From NCBI GenBank assembly GCA_018241325.1, contig JAFEEB010000071.1, positions 1,395 through 33,684 on the forward strand: a DNA stretch of 32,290 nucleotides, written 5' to 3'. Source of the stretch: Pseudomonadota bacterium (GTDB lineage: Bacteria; Pseudomonadota; Gammaproteobacteria; Burkholderiales; Burkholderiaceae_C). The notes beneath the pieces were generated by a model, which worked only from the letters and a program-made list of their open reading frames with translations, did no database searches and was not told the origin of the DNA. The translations under genes and the position numbers were made by a program. Positions within the stretch are counted from its first letter, which is position 1; every line of letters starts with the position of its first letter. Below, piece by piece: positions 16,102 through 24,574 of the stretch.

Positions 16102-17472
16102 ATGCCCAAGACCCTGATCGAGCCCTTTCGCATCAAGAGCATCGAGCCCATCCGCGTGACCACGCGCGCCGACCGCGAGCAGCTGTTGGCCGCCGCGCAC
16201 CTCAACGTCTTCCTGCTGCACGCCGAGGACGTGCTGATCGATTGGCTGACCGACTCGGGCACCGGCGCCATGTCCAGCCGCCAGTGGGGCGCCATCATGG
16301 AGGGCGACGAGAGCTACGCCGGCGCGCGCAGCTTTTATCGGCTGGAAAAAGTCATCCAGGACATCACCGGCATGCCCCACTTCGTGCCCACGCACCAGGG
16401 CCGCGCGGCCGAGAAGGTGCTGTTCTCGGCCGTCTGCAAGGCGGGCGACGTGGTGCCCAACAACTGCCACTTCGACACCACGCGCGGCAACCTCGAATCC
16501 ATGGGCGTGCAGGCGCTGGACCTGGTGGCCGCCGTGGGCCTGCAGCCGGCCACCCTGCACCCCTTCAAGGGCAACATCGACCTGGAGCGGCTGGAGGCCG
16601 TGCTGCGCCAGGACGGCGCGCGCATCCCCTTCGGCATGCTCACCGTGACCAACAACACCGGCGGCGGCCAGCCCGTGTCGATGGCCAACATCCGCGCCTG
16701 CGCCGCGCTGCTGAAAAAACACGGCAAGCCCTTCATCATGGACGTGTGCCGCTTTGCCGAGAACGCCATGTTCATCAAGATGCGCGAGCCGGGTTACGAG
16801 AACACCTCCGTCAAAGCCATTGCGCAGGAGATGTTCAGCTACGCCGACGGCGCCACCATGAGCGCCAAGAAGGACGGCATGGTCAACATCGGCGGCTTCA
16901 TCGTGCTGCGCAGCGATGAATGGCTGGACGCGGTGCGCAGCGGCCTGATCATGATGGAGGGCTTTCCCACCTACGGCGGCATGGCCGGGCGCGACCTGGA
17001 GGCGCTGGCCGTGGGCCTGGAAGAAGGCCTGGACGAAGACTATCTGCGCTACCGCCTGCGCACCGCCGAATACCTGGGCGAGCGCCTGGATGCGGCCGGT
17101 GTCGGCTTCGTCAAGCCCACGGGCGGGCACGCCGTCTACATCGACGCGCGCACCGTGCTGCCCGACATGCCGGTGGCGCACTACCCGGCCTGGGCGCTGT
17201 GCAACGCGCTGTACCTGGAGGGCGGCATTCGCGGCGTCGAGATCGGCTCGGTCATGTTCGGCAAGCGCGGCGACGACGGCGTGGAGACGTATCACAGCAT
17301 GGAGCTGGTGCGCCTGGCCTTTCCGCGCCGCATGTACACGCAAAGCCATTTCGACTACGCCGCCGAGGTGATTGCCGAAGTCAAGCAAAAGGCCGCCCAC
17401 ATTCGCGGCGTGAAGATCACCAAGCAGCCGAAGTTTCTGCGCCATTTCACCGCGCAATTCGACTGGGCTTGA
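16102..17472 (+). CDS. tnaA: Beta-eliminating lyase, tryptophanase type
   Basis: 456 residues; GAGGAT lies just upstream of the ATG. It is a PLP enzyme of the tryptophanase/tyrosine phenol-lyase family. Visible: EPFRIKSIEPI start, LLTDSGTGAMS-like (WLTDSGTGAMS), THQGR, FDTTRG, GGQPVSMAN, the PLP-lysine region TMSAKKDGMVNIGG, EGFPTYGGMAGRDLEA and FPRRMYTQSH. The specificity segment reads GVEIGSVMFGK, as in E. coli TnaA (AVEIGS), whereas tyrosine phenol-lyase has MERG there with the phenol-binding Arg. That favours tryptophan to indole, pyruvate and ammonia, but substrate is inference. There is no TnaC-like leader and no TnaB permease next to it. Confidence 0.88.
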   Translation: MPKTLIEPFRIKSIEPIRVTTRADREQLLAAAHLNVFLLHAEDVLIDWLTDSGTGAMSSRQWGAIMEGDESYAGARSFYRLEKVIQDITGMPHFVPTHQGRAAEKVLFSAVCKAGDVVPNNCHFDTTRGNLESMGVQALDLVAAVGLQPATLHPFKGNIDLERLEAVLRQDGARIPFGMLTVTNNTGGGQPVSMANIRACAALLKKHGKPFIMDVCRFAENAMFIKMREPGYENTSVKAIAQEMFSYADGATMSAKKDGMVNIGGFIVLRSDEWLDAVRSGLIMMEGFPTYGGMAGRDLEALAVGLEEGLDEDYLRYRLRTAEYLGERLDAAGVGFVKPTGGHAVYIDARTVLPDMPVAHYPAWALCNALYLEGGIRGVEIGSVMFGKRGDDGVETYHSMELVRLAFPRRMYTQSHFDYAAEVIAEVKQKAAHIRGVKITKQPKFLRHFTAQFDWA

Positions 17473-17494
17473 AATGAAGCACACCCCCAGTCTC

Positions 17495-17625
17495 CACTCG
17501 CTGCGCGATGTTTCGCCCACCCCCTTGCAGGGGGCATCGCCAGCGGGCGGGCCAAGCCCTTGCACGGCGATCGCTGGCTTGGCCTGCTCCGCGGCCTCTC
17601 GGCTCCTTGGGTTTCATGCGCTGCG
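17495..17625 (+). repeat. Dispersed intergenic repeat, copy 1
   Basis: Sequence of the type CTCGCTGCGCG...CCCCCTTGCAGGGGG...CGCCAGCGGG...GGCGATCGCTGGCTTGGCCTGCTCCGCGGCC. An inverted relative occupies 30365-30486. Such elements recur between genes in Comamonadaceae. No gene is seen between the lyase and the amidotransferase. Confidence 0.7.
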
Positions 17626-17689
17626 GGTGGCGGGCAGCGCCATGGATCACTGATTTGTGGGTTGACGCCGCCGTTGCATACTGATGCCC

Positions 17690-18469
17690 ATGTGCCAGCT
17701 GCTCGGGATGAACTGCAACACGCCCACCGACGTGAGCTTCAGCTTTGCCGGTTTCGCGCAGCGCGGCGGGCGCACCGACCACCATTCGGACGGCTGGGGC
17801 ATCGCGTTTTTCGAGGGGCGTGGCGCGCGCGTGTTCCTCGACCCCGGCGCGGCGGCCGACTCGCCGATCGCCGAGCTGATCCGCCGCTATCCGATCAAGA
17901 GCAGGAACGTCATCGCCCACATCCGCAAGGCCACCGTGGGCCCCGTGCTGCTGGAAAACTGCCACCCCTTCCAGCGCGAGCTGTGGGGCCGCACCTGGGT
18001 GTTCGCGCACAACGGCGACCTGAAGGACTACCACCCGCGCCTGCACGGGCACTTTCATCCGGTGGGCGACACCGACAGCGAGCGGGCCTTCTGCTGGCTG
18101 ATGCAGGAGCTGGCCAAGTCCCACGCCAGCGTGCCGCCCGTCGATGAGCTGACGCGCACCCTGGCCGAGCTGCTGCCCCGCGTGGCACGCCATGGCACGT
18201 TCAACATGCTGCTGTCCAACGGCCAGGCGCTGTGGGCCCACGCCTCCACCAAGCTGTGCTGGATCGTGCGCCAGCACCCCTTTGCCCGCGCGCGGCTGCA
18301 CGACGAAGACCTGGCCATCAACTTCGCCGAGCACACCACGCCGCACGACCGCGTGGCCGTGGTGGCCACCACGCCGCTGACCTGTGACGAGGCCTGGACC
18401 GCGTTTGCGCCGGGGGAGTTGAAGGTGTTCGTGGATGGGGCGCCGGCGGGTGCTGGCGACGGACGCTGA
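17690..18469 (+). CDS. Class II glutamine amidotransferase (YafJ-like)
   Basis: 259 residues. The ATG at 17690 is chosen over one six bases upstream because it puts the catalytic cysteine at position 2 (MCQLLGMNC), as needed for an N-terminal nucleophile enzyme. Conserved blocks: GGRTDHHSDGWGIAFFEG, VIAHIRKATVG, NCHPFQRELWGRTWVFAHNGDL and DTDSERAFCWLM. Family members hydrolyse glutamine or related gamma-glutamyl compounds; the acceptor is unknown. It is a stand-alone domain with no fused synthase. Confidence 0.9.
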   Translation: MCQLLGMNCNTPTDVSFSFAGFAQRGGRTDHHSDGWGIAFFEGRGARVFLDPGAAADSPIAELIRRYPIKSRNVIAHIRKATVGPVLLENCHPFQRELWGRTWVFAHNGDLKDYHPRLHGHFHPVGDTDSERAFCWLMQELAKSHASVPPVDELTRTLAELLPRVARHGTFNMLLSNGQALWAHASTKLCWIVRQHPFARARLHDEDLAINFAEHTTPHDRVAVVATTPLTCDEAWTAFAPGELKVFVDGAPAGAGDGR

Positions 18470-18482
18470 CTTGAAGTGCTAT

Positions 18483-18533
18483 TGATATCGGAGCTGCTTG
18501 CGCTTGGTGGGCGGGCGCTGGAGGCCGATATCA
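18483..18533. repeat. Hairpin-forming intergenic repeat (TGATATCGG arms)
   Basis: TGATATCGG (18483-18491) pairs perfectly with CCGATATCA (18525-18533) around a GCTGCTTGCGCTTG...GGCGCTGGAG core. A relative (AATAGCTGTCTGCGCTTGATTGGCAAGGGCTACAGCC) lies at 20299-20339. The GCTTGCGCTTGAT...GCGCTAGAGCC pattern is a frequent element in Comamonadaceae intergenic DNA. Here it may serve as a bidirectional terminator between converging genes. Confidence 0.7.
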
Positions 18534-18567
18534 TCTAAAAATCTGTGTGCTTTGGGGTCGGCCGCTG

Positions 18568-18604
18568 GCCCTTACCCCAACCCTCTCCCAGGGGGAGAGG
18601 GGGT
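18568..18604. repeat. CCCCAACCCTCTCCC palindromic repeat overlapping an MFS gene end
   Basis: CTTACCCCAACCCTCTCCCAGGGGGAGAGGGGG contains a short palindrome (CTCTCCC with GGGAGAG). Related boxes lie at about 5384-5421 and 6175-6213. It supplies the last codons (TPSPPGRGLG) and the stop of the - strand MFS gene, so the element probably inserted at that gene's 3' end. Confidence 0.75.
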
Positions 18605-20236
18605 CAACGCGGGCGCGGCGCGCACCGTGCTTTCGCGCAGCGCGCGGCGCACCCGCGGTGGCTCGGCGCCGATGTGATACGCCAGCTTGCGCTCGCGCAG
18701 CGCCACGTCGGCGGCGGTGGTGCGCTCGAAGCGGCGCAGGTGCTCGGTCCACGAGGCGTCCTCGATCACCTCGATGAAGCGGCCCGGCTCGTTGATGTCG
18801 GACAGCAGCTCCCAGGCCAGCGCGCCCACGCGCAGGCGCGAGCGGCGGCTTTCCTCCATCAGCGCGCGAAAGGCGGGTGCGCGCGCCGGGTCGATCTGGT
18901 ATTCGACCGTGACGACCACGCGGCCCTCGGGCGGCGGTGTGTGGACCTGCGGGCGCGGCAGCGGGCCGGCCGGGGTCGGGTCGTCGATCATGCCGCGGTC
19001 GGGCCAGCGCCAGGTGGCGATCACCATGGTGAGGATGCCGCTGGCCGCGCCCAGCCCCAGCGTGATGGGCACGCTGCTCCAGGTGGCCACCTGGCCCCAC
19101 ACGGCGGCGCCCAGGGCGGTGGCGCCCATGATGGCCATCTGGTACATCGACATGCCGCGCGCGCGCACCCAGTCGGGCAGGCTCACCTGCGCCGACACGG
19201 ACAGCGAGTTGGCCGTAGTCAGCCAGGCCGCGCCGCACAGCAGCATGGCCGGCACGGCCAGCCACAGGCTGCGCGTGACGGCCATCAGCGCCATCATCAG
19301 TGCCTGCGTGATGGCGCCGGCCAGCACCAGCCGGTCGCGCGGGAAGGCCTGGCGCAGCCGCGGCAGCGCGAAGGTGGACGCAATGGCACCCGCGCCCATG
19401 GCAGCCAGCAGCACGGTGAAGGTGCCGGCGTTGCCGCCCTCCACCTCGCGCGCCACCAGCGGCAGCAGCGCGATCAGTGCGGTGGAGTGAAAGAAGAACA
19501 GCCCGATGCGCAGCAGCACGCCCTTGAGGTGATAGGACTGCATCACGTACTGCAGGCCCACGCGCATGGCGCCGCGCAGGCTCTCGCGCCCCAGCGGGTG
19601 CGGCGTGTGCGGGCGCCGCCAGCGCGAGATGACGATGGCCGCCGCCACCGACAGCACGGCGTTGAGCAGGAACACCCAGGCGCTGCCCAGGCTGGCGATC
19701 AGCGCGCCGGCGATCAGCGGGCCCAGAATGCGCGCCGCGTTCATCGACACGCCGTTGAGCGCCAGCGCCGCCGGCAGCTGGGCGCGCGGCACCAGCTCGG
19801 GCACGATGGCCGCGAACACCGGCCATCGCAGCGCCAGCCCCACGCCATTGCAAAACAGCAGGAGCAGCAGCAAGGACGGCGTGATGACCCCGGCAAACGC
19901 CGCCAGCGCCAGCAGCGCGCCCACCACCGCCACCCACAGCTGGGTAAAGAACAGGAAGTGCTTGCGGTTGAGAATGTCGGCCAGCGCGCCCGAAGGCAGG
20001 CCCAGCAAAAACACCGGCAGCGTGGCCGCCGTTTGCACCAGCGCCACCCAGTTGGGCTGGTCGGTCAACGTGGTCATCAGCCAGGCGGCCGCCACGTCGT
20101 TCATCCACATGCACAGGTTGGCGATCAGCCAGGTGCTCCACAGCAGGGTGAAGACGCGGTGGCGAAACGGCGCCAGCGGGTCCAGGTCTTCGTCGGCGAT
20201 CGGCGCGGCGGGTGGGTGCGGCTGGGAGTCGGGCAT
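18572..20236 (-). CDS. MFS transporter (MFS_3/EntS-like) with extra C-terminal domain
   Basis: 554 residues; the ATG at 20236 (MPDSQPHPPAAP) is preferred over the upstream in-frame extension, which is Arg-rich and not family-like. About 12 helices span residues 30-420, e.g. RVFTLLWSTWLIANLCMWMNDVAAAW and GLPSGALADILNRKHFL. After the helices, from about 445, a soluble domain (VVVTVEYQIDPARAPAFRAL, GALAWELLSDI, RFIEVIEDASWTEHLRRFERTT) resembles a ferredoxin-like antibiotic-biosynthesis-monooxygenase fold, as occurs in some MFS_3 exporters. The final ten or so residues are encoded by an intergenic repeat. Substrate unknown. Confidence 0.88.
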   Translation of the reverse strand: MPDSQPHPPAAPIADEDLDPLAPFRHRVFTLLWSTWLIANLCMWMNDVAAAWLMTTLTDQPNWVALVQTAATLPVFLLGLPSGALADILNRKHFLFFTQLWVAVVGALLALAAFAGVITPSLLLLLLFCNGVGLALRWPVFAAIVPELVPRAQLPAALALNGVSMNAARILGPLIAGALIASLGSAWVFLLNAVLSVAAAIVISRWRRPHTPHPLGRESLRGAMRVGLQYVMQSYHLKGVLLRIGLFFFHSTALIALLPLVAREVEGGNAGTFTVLLAAMGAGAIASTFALPRLRQAFPRDRLVLAGAITQALMMALMAVTRSLWLAVPAMLLCGAAWLTTANSLSVSAQVSLPDWVRARGMSMYQMAIMGATALGAAVWGQVATWSSVPITLGLGAASGILTMVIATWRWPDRGMIDDPTPAGPLPRPQVHTPPPEGRVVVTVEYQIDPARAPAFRALMEESRRSRLRVGALAWELLSDINEPGRFIEVIEDASWTEHLRRFERTTAADVALRERKLAYHIGAEPPRVRRALRESTVRAAPALTPSPPGRGLG

Positions 20237-20298
20237 GGCCCGCCGATCATAGTGGCGCGGCGGCGCGTGGCGTGCGCCGCCGCTCCGGCCACTATGCA

Positions 20299-20352
20299 AT
20301 CAATAGCTGTCTGCGCTTGATTGGCAAGGGCTACAGCCCGATTTGTCTTGAA
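20299..20352. repeat. Comamonadaceae-type GCTTGATTGGCAAG hairpin repeat
   Basis: AATAGCTGTCTGCGCTTGATTGGCAAGGGCTACAGCCCGATTTGTCTTGAAAT; GCTGT pairs with ACAGC. It is related to 18483-18533. It lies between the start of the MFS gene and the stop of the acyltransferase gene, where it could act as a terminator. Confidence 0.65.
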
Positions 20353-20377
20353 ATCGTGCGCTGCGACCCAGCGCCGC

Positions 20378-21457
20378 TCAGTGCGCCGGCGCCGACACCG
20401 GCGGGCGCTTGTGCGCCGGTGCCCGGTGGCCGTCGCGCCAGCGCAGCGCCCAGCGCTCGATGCTGTAGTAGGACAGCGCCGCCAGCGCCACCGAGATGGC
20501 GCCGCCCAGCACCACCACCCACGGCCAGGGCAGGTCGGCGCGCAGCCAGCGCACCACGGGGTAGTGCCACAGGTACACGCCGTAGGACAGCTGCCCCAGC
20601 TTGACCAGCGCCGGCGCGCTCAACATCTGCCAGACCACGCCGCGCTGGCGTTGCACGGCCACCAGCACCACCACGGCCGCGCCTTCGACGGCGGGAATGC
20701 CCCAGGAGAGCGCGTCGCTGCTGTCCCAGCCCAGTCCCATCAGCAGCGGCACCGCCAGCGGCAGCCACAGCGCGTGGTGCAGGTGGCGGCGCGCGCGGGC
20801 GATGAGCTCGGGCTGCTCGTGCAGCAAGGCCGCCAGCAGCGCGCCAGCCAGCAGGCCCGAGGCGCGCGTGTCGAAGCGGAAGAACACCTGGTAGAACGCC
20901 TGATCGGCCGCCACGCACGCCACGCGCCACAGCGTGTCCAGCAGCCACAGCACCGCAATGGCCTGCCACAAGCGGCCGCGTTTGCAGCGCGTCACCAGCA
21001 GCGCGAGCAGCGGCGGCCAGATCAGGTAGAAGTGCTCCTCCACCGACAGCGACCACATGTGCAGCAAGGTGGAGGGCTTGTCGAAAAAGGCGATGCCGTA
21101 GTCGGCCAGGTACAGCCCCGACACCAGCGCGTCCGAGAGCGCGTCGTCGATGCCCGGCCACAGCAGCGGCGCCACCGCCACGTACACCCCCAGGAACAAC
21201 AGCAGCGCCGGCATCAGCCGCAGCAGCCGGCGGCGATAAAAGCGCCAGTAGTCGATCCGGCCCTGCGCTTGCAGTTCCATCAGCAGCAGCGAGGTGATCA
21301 GGAACCCGCTGAGCACGAAGAACAGATCGACGCCGAAGAACGCGCCGTCGAACAAGGGCACGTGGGCGTGCGACAGAATCACCAGCGCGATGGCCACGCC
21401 ACGCAAGCCATCCAGCGCGGGGTTGTAGCGCAAGGCGAACCCGTGGGTCTTCAACAT
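20378..21457 (-). CDS. Acyltransferase 3 family membrane protein (OafA/YrhL type)
   Basis: 359 residues; a perfect AGGAGGT lies just before the ATG at 21457, so the longer upstream frame is rejected. About ten membrane helices. Motifs: LDGLRGVAIALVILSHA (catalytic-type R-x10-H), FFGVDLFFVLSGFLIT, RFYRRRLLRLMPAL, LLHMWSLSVEEHFYLIWP and a late LGQLSYGVYLWHYPVV. Such proteins O-acylate LPS O-antigen, peptidoglycan or exopolysaccharide at the inner membrane. There is no fused SGNH domain. The carbohydrate target cannot be told from context. Confidence 0.92.
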   Translation of the reverse strand: MLKTHGFALRYNPALDGLRGVAIALVILSHAHVPLFDGAFFGVDLFFVLSGFLITSLLLMELQAQGRIDYWRFYRRRLLRLMPALLLFLGVYVAVAPLLWPGIDDALSDALVSGLYLADYGIAFFDKPSTLLHMWSLSVEEHFYLIWPPLLALLVTRCKRGRLWQAIAVLWLLDTLWRVACVAADQAFYQVFFRFDTRASGLLAGALLAALLHEQPELIARARRHLHHALWLPLAVPLLMGLGWDSSDALSWGIPAVEGAAVVVLVAVQRQRGVVWQMLSAPALVKLGQLSYGVYLWHYPVVRWLRADLPWPWVVVLGGAISVALAALSYYSIERWALRWRDGHRAPAHKRPPVSAPAH

Positions 21458-21670
21458 CGGACCTCCTATGACTTCACTGGGGGCGCGGGTTGCGACACGT
21501 CGCCCATGGGCCCGGCGCGCCGCAACGCGGCCGGGCGTCGCAGTATCGACGCGATGGTTCGGCCGCAGGTTACAAGAGGTTGGCCTTGCGGCCGATCCAC
21601 AACCTCGGCTCACGTGCGCCAACAACTCCAAACACTTCAGCCGCTGCGCGGGCGCGCGGGCGCCGGCCGA

Positions 21671-22621
21671 TCACCGGCGGGCGACGGCGCGCTCCAGCGC
21701 ATCGACGAACAGCGCCGGCACGTCGCAACCGGTCTGCTCGTGAATCTCCTGAAAGCAGGTGGGGCTGGTGACGTTGATCTCGGTCACGTGCGTGCCGATG
21801 ATGTCCAGCCCGATCAGCAGCAGCCCGCGCGGCGCCAGCGCAGCGCCGATGGCGGTGGCCGTGGCGCGGTCGCTGTCGGTGATGGACTGGGCCACCCCCA
21901 GGCCGCCGGCCGCCAGGTTGCCGCGCACCTCGGTGCCCTGCGGAATGCGCGCCAGCACGAAGGGCACGGGCGCGCCGTCGATGATCAGGATGCGCTTGTC
22001 GCCGGCGGCGATCTCGGGCAGAAAGCGCTGCACCATCAGCGTCTGCGTGCCGCCGGCGTTCAGCGTCTCGATGATCGAGCCCAGGTTGAGCGCGTCGGCC
22101 TTGACGCGGAAGATGCCCATGCCGCCCATGCCGTCCAGGGGCTTGAGGATGATGTCCTGGTGCTCGGCGTGAAAGCGGCGGACCTCGTCTTCGGAGCGCG
22201 TCACCAGCGTCGGCCCGATGAACTGCGGCCACTCCATGACGGCCAGCTTCTCGGGGTGGTTGCGCAGCGCCGCGGGCCGGTTGATGACGTGCGCGCCCTC
22301 GCGCTCGGCCTGCTCCAGCAGGTGGGTGGCGTAGATGTACTCGGCGTCGAAGGGCGGGTCCTTGCGCATCAGCACGGCGCCGAAATCCGCCAGCGCCACG
22401 TCCTGCGCGGCGTCTTCGGCAAACCAGTCGGGCGTGCGTCCGGTCAGCGTGATCGGGCGCACCTGCGCGCGCACCACGCCGCCGCTTTGCCAATGCACAT
22501 CCTGCGGACCGCAGGCCGCGATGCGGTGGCCGCGCCGCTGGGCCTCGCGCATCATCGAGAAGGTGGTGTCCTTGTGGACCTTGAAGTGTTCGAGCGGGTC
22601 GGCGATGAACAGCAGGTTCAT
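21671..22621 (-). CDS. gshB: Glutathione synthetase
   Basis: 316 residues, the usual length. ATP-grasp enzyme joining gamma-glutamylcysteine and glycine. Visible: MNLLFIADPLEHFKVHKDTT start, MRKDPPFDAEYIYATHLLE, INRPAALRNHPEKL, ILKPLDGMGGMGIF (ATP-binding loop), VRGNLAAGGLGVA and LDIIGTHVTEINVTSPTC. It lies 39 bases after the stop of the BenE-type gene's neighbour region and is on the same strand, so co-transcription is possible. Secure call. Confidence 0.96.
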   Translation of the reverse strand: MNLLFIADPLEHFKVHKDTTFSMMREAQRRGHRIAACGPQDVHWQSGGVVRAQVRPITLTGRTPDWFAEDAAQDVALADFGAVLMRKDPPFDAEYIYATHLLEQAEREGAHVINRPAALRNHPEKLAVMEWPQFIGPTLVTRSEDEVRRFHAEHQDIILKPLDGMGGMGIFRVKADALNLGSIIETLNAGGTQTLMVQRFLPEIAAGDKRILIIDGAPVPFVLARIPQGTEVRGNLAAGGLGVAQSITDSDRATATAIGAALAPRGLLLIGLDIIGTHVTEINVTSPTCFQEIHEQTGCDVPALFVDALERAVARR

Positions 22622-22660
22622 GATGGGCAGGGGTTCAACGGTGGCGGGTTCGATGGTGCC

Positions 22661-23854
22661 TTATCGCGCGCCATCCTGCTTGGGGCCGGGCTTTCGTCCT
22701 GCCTGCGTCACCAGCAGCGCCAGTGCGCCGGCCACCACGCCCCAGAAGGCCGAGCCGATGCCGCCCAGCGTGACGCCGGAGGCGGTGACCAGGAAGGTGA
22801 TCAGCGCCGCCTCGCGGTGCGCCTCGTTTTGCAGCGCCGCGACCAGGCCGCCGCCGATGGTCGACAGCAGCGCCAGCCCGGCAATGGCCGCCACCAGCTC
22901 CTTCGGAAAGGCCACCAGCAGCCCCGCCACGGCGGCGCCAAACAGGCCGATTCCCACGTAGATCACGCCGTTGACCACGGCCGCCGTGTAGCGCCGCGCC
23001 GGGTCGGGGTGCGCCTCGGGGCCCATGCAGATGGCGGCGGTGATGGCCGCCAGGTTGAGCGCGTAGCCACCAAAGGGCGCCAGCACCAGGGTGGCCAGTC
23101 CGGTCAGGCTGATCAGGCGGCTCACGGGCATCTGGTAGCCCGTGGCGCGCATCACCGCCACGCCCGGGACGTTTTGTGAGGCCATGGTCACCACGAACAG
23201 GGGCAGCGCCACGCTGACGGTGGCCTGCCAGGTGAAATGCGGCGTGGTCCACACCGGCCGCGCCCATTCCCACTGCACCTGCGACCAGGCAATGTGGCCC
23301 TGCGCGGCGGCAACCGCGATGGATACCAGCAGCGTGAGCGGCACCGCGTAGCGCGGCAGCCAGCGCTTGCCCAGCAGATAGGTGGCCAGCATGGCCAGCA
23401 CCAGCGGCAGCGCCGTGTGCGCCGCGCTGAAGGCCGCCATGCCGAAGTTGACCAGCACGCCGGCCAGCAGGCCGGAGGCAATCGCCATCGGGATGCGGTT
23501 CATCACGCGCTCGAACCAGCCCGTCACGCCACACAGCAGGATCAGCCCCGCGCAGACGATGAAGGCGCCCGTGGCCTGGCCCAGATCAAACCCCAGCCCC
23601 GCGCTGGCCAGCACCGCCGCACCTGGCGTGCTCCAGGCAATCATCACGGGCTGGCGCAGGATCAGCGAGGGAATGGCGCTGGTCAGCCCCATGCCGAGGC
23701 CCAGCGCCCACATCCAGGAGCTGATGACCTCTTGCGAGGCGCCAAAGGCCTGCGCCGCCTGAAACACCAGCGCCACCGAGCTGGTAAAGCCCACCAGCAC
23801 CGCCACAAAGCCGGCGCTGGCGGCCGACAGGCTCAAGTCCTTGAAAAATCGCAT
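22661..23854 (-). CDS. benE: BenE-family benzoate/H+ symporter-like transporter
   Basis: 397 residues, about 12 helices, typical BenE length. Recognisable: AGFVAVLVGFTSSVALVFQAA near the start, SSWMWALGLGMGLTSAIPS, MIAWSTPGAAVLA, ASQNVPGVAVMRATGY and APFGGYALNLAAITAAIC. BenE proteins import benzoate, but no benzoate catabolic genes are nearby, so the substrate is uncertain. gshB follows 39 bases downstream on the same strand. Confidence 0.9.
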   Translation of the reverse strand: MRFFKDLSLSAASAGFVAVLVGFTSSVALVFQAAQAFGASQEVISSWMWALGLGMGLTSAIPSLILRQPVMIAWSTPGAAVLASAGLGFDLGQATGAFIVCAGLILLCGVTGWFERVMNRIPMAIASGLLAGVLVNFGMAAFSAAHTALPLVLAMLATYLLGKRWLPRYAVPLTLLVSIAVAAAQGHIAWSQVQWEWARPVWTTPHFTWQATVSVALPLFVVTMASQNVPGVAVMRATGYQMPVSRLISLTGLATLVLAPFGGYALNLAAITAAICMGPEAHPDPARRYTAAVVNGVIYVGIGLFGAAVAGLLVAFPKELVAAIAGLALLSTIGGGLVAALQNEAHREAALITFLVTASGVTLGGIGSAFWGVVAGALALLVTQAGRKPGPKQDGAR

Positions 23855-23919
23855 CGGGCGATTGTGCGCGCGCAGGCGTGGGCACGGCGGGAGTCCATGG
23901 CCAACGTGATTTGCCGTGC

Positions 23920-23953
23920 TTGACGAATTTATTTATGTACGTACAATAATGAA
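23920..23953 (+). promoter_or_regulatory. Promoter and palindromic operator of the BrnT/BrnA pair
   Basis: TTGACG (23920-23925), 16 bases, then TACAAT (23942-23947) makes a good sigma-70 promoter. The perfect palindrome TGTACGTACA (23936-23945) overlaps the -10 box and is a likely BrnA operator, since BrnTA pairs repress themselves. The expected start point falls at or near the A of the BrnT ATG (23954), which would make the mRNA leaderless. Confidence 0.65.
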
Positions 23954-24223
23954 ATGGACATCGAGTTCGACCCGGTCAAGGACGCAGCCAACGTCGCCAA
24001 ACACGGCGTTTCCATGGCCTTGGCCGAGCGCATTTGCTGGCCCGATGTCCTGTGCATGCCCGACAGCCGGTGCGACTATGGCGAGTTGCGAGAAATCGGC
24101 TTTGCCGTGATCGACGAGCGGTTGTACGTGGTGGTGTTCGTGCAGCGCGGCGAGATGATGCGCATCATCAGCCTGCGCAAGGCCAACCGACGTGAGGTGA
24201 AGCTGTATGACGAAGCGATCTAA
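23954..24223 (+). CDS. brnT: BrnT-family ribonuclease toxin
   Basis: 89 residues, usual BrnT length. The N-terminus reads FDPVKDAANVAKHGVSMALAE (the usual WDPxKAxxNxxKHGVSF pattern), then a strand-rich centre, and the C-terminus MRIISLRKANRREVKLYDEAI matches the conserved RIISARKAxxxExxxYE block. BrnT is a RelE-fold RNase that inhibits translation. It overlaps the antitoxin gene by 17 bases. There is no clear Shine-Dalgarno; see the promoter entry. Confidence 0.92.
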   Translation: MDIEFDPVKDAANVAKHGVSMALAERICWPDVLCMPDSRCDYGELREIGFAVIDERLYVVVFVQRGEMMRIISLRKANRREVKLYDEAI

Positions 24224-24503
24224 AAATTTGGGCCTGCTGCTGCCCACGGCCGACGAGGACGCCGCCATTGCCGCCGGCCTGGCGCAGGACGCCGACACAA
24301 TGGAGATCACCCGTGCTGACCTGCCGCGCCTGGCGCCGCTGCGCCGGCCCGGCCGGCCACCCGTCGCACACCCCAAGGTTCCCATGACGATGCGCGTGGA
24401 CGCCGACGTGCTGGCTGCCATCAAGGCCAGTGGCAGCGGCTGGCAAACCCGCGTCAACCGCGTGCTGCGCGAGGCCGTGCGCCGGGGCAAGCTGGCCGCG
24501 TGA
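24207..24503 (+). CDS. brnA: BrnA-family antitoxin
   Basis: 98 residues, starting 17 bases inside brnT. The C-terminal part has a ribbon-helix-helix: PMTMRVDADVLAAIKASGSGWQTRVNRVLREAV, matching the (V)xLRxDxDVLxxFKxxGxGYQTRINxxLR pattern of BrnA. The N-terminal half (residues 5-50) should wrap the toxin. It neutralises BrnT and represses the operon, probably via the TGTACGTACA palindrome. Confidence 0.92.
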   Translation: MTKRSKNLGLLLPTADEDAAIAAGLAQDADTMEITRADLPRLAPLRRPGRPPVAHPKVPMTMRVDADVLAAIKASGSGWQTRVNRVLREAVRRGKLAA

Positions 24504-24574
24504 CCGGGCCGGCGCGGCCGGTCAACCATGCGGCGGGCTGAAATTCAATTCCCGCCCAAACGCGCCAGCGGCGC

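Noticed and set aside
18545-20320. Long + strand frame antisense to the MFS gene
   Set aside because: Gln/His/Arg-rich shadow frame; the - strand shows clear transmembrane helices.
20321-23179. A 952-residue + strand frame across acyltransferase, gshB and benE
   Set aside because: It crosses three well-recognised - strand genes and intergenic repeats; composition is typical of antisense in high-GC DNA.
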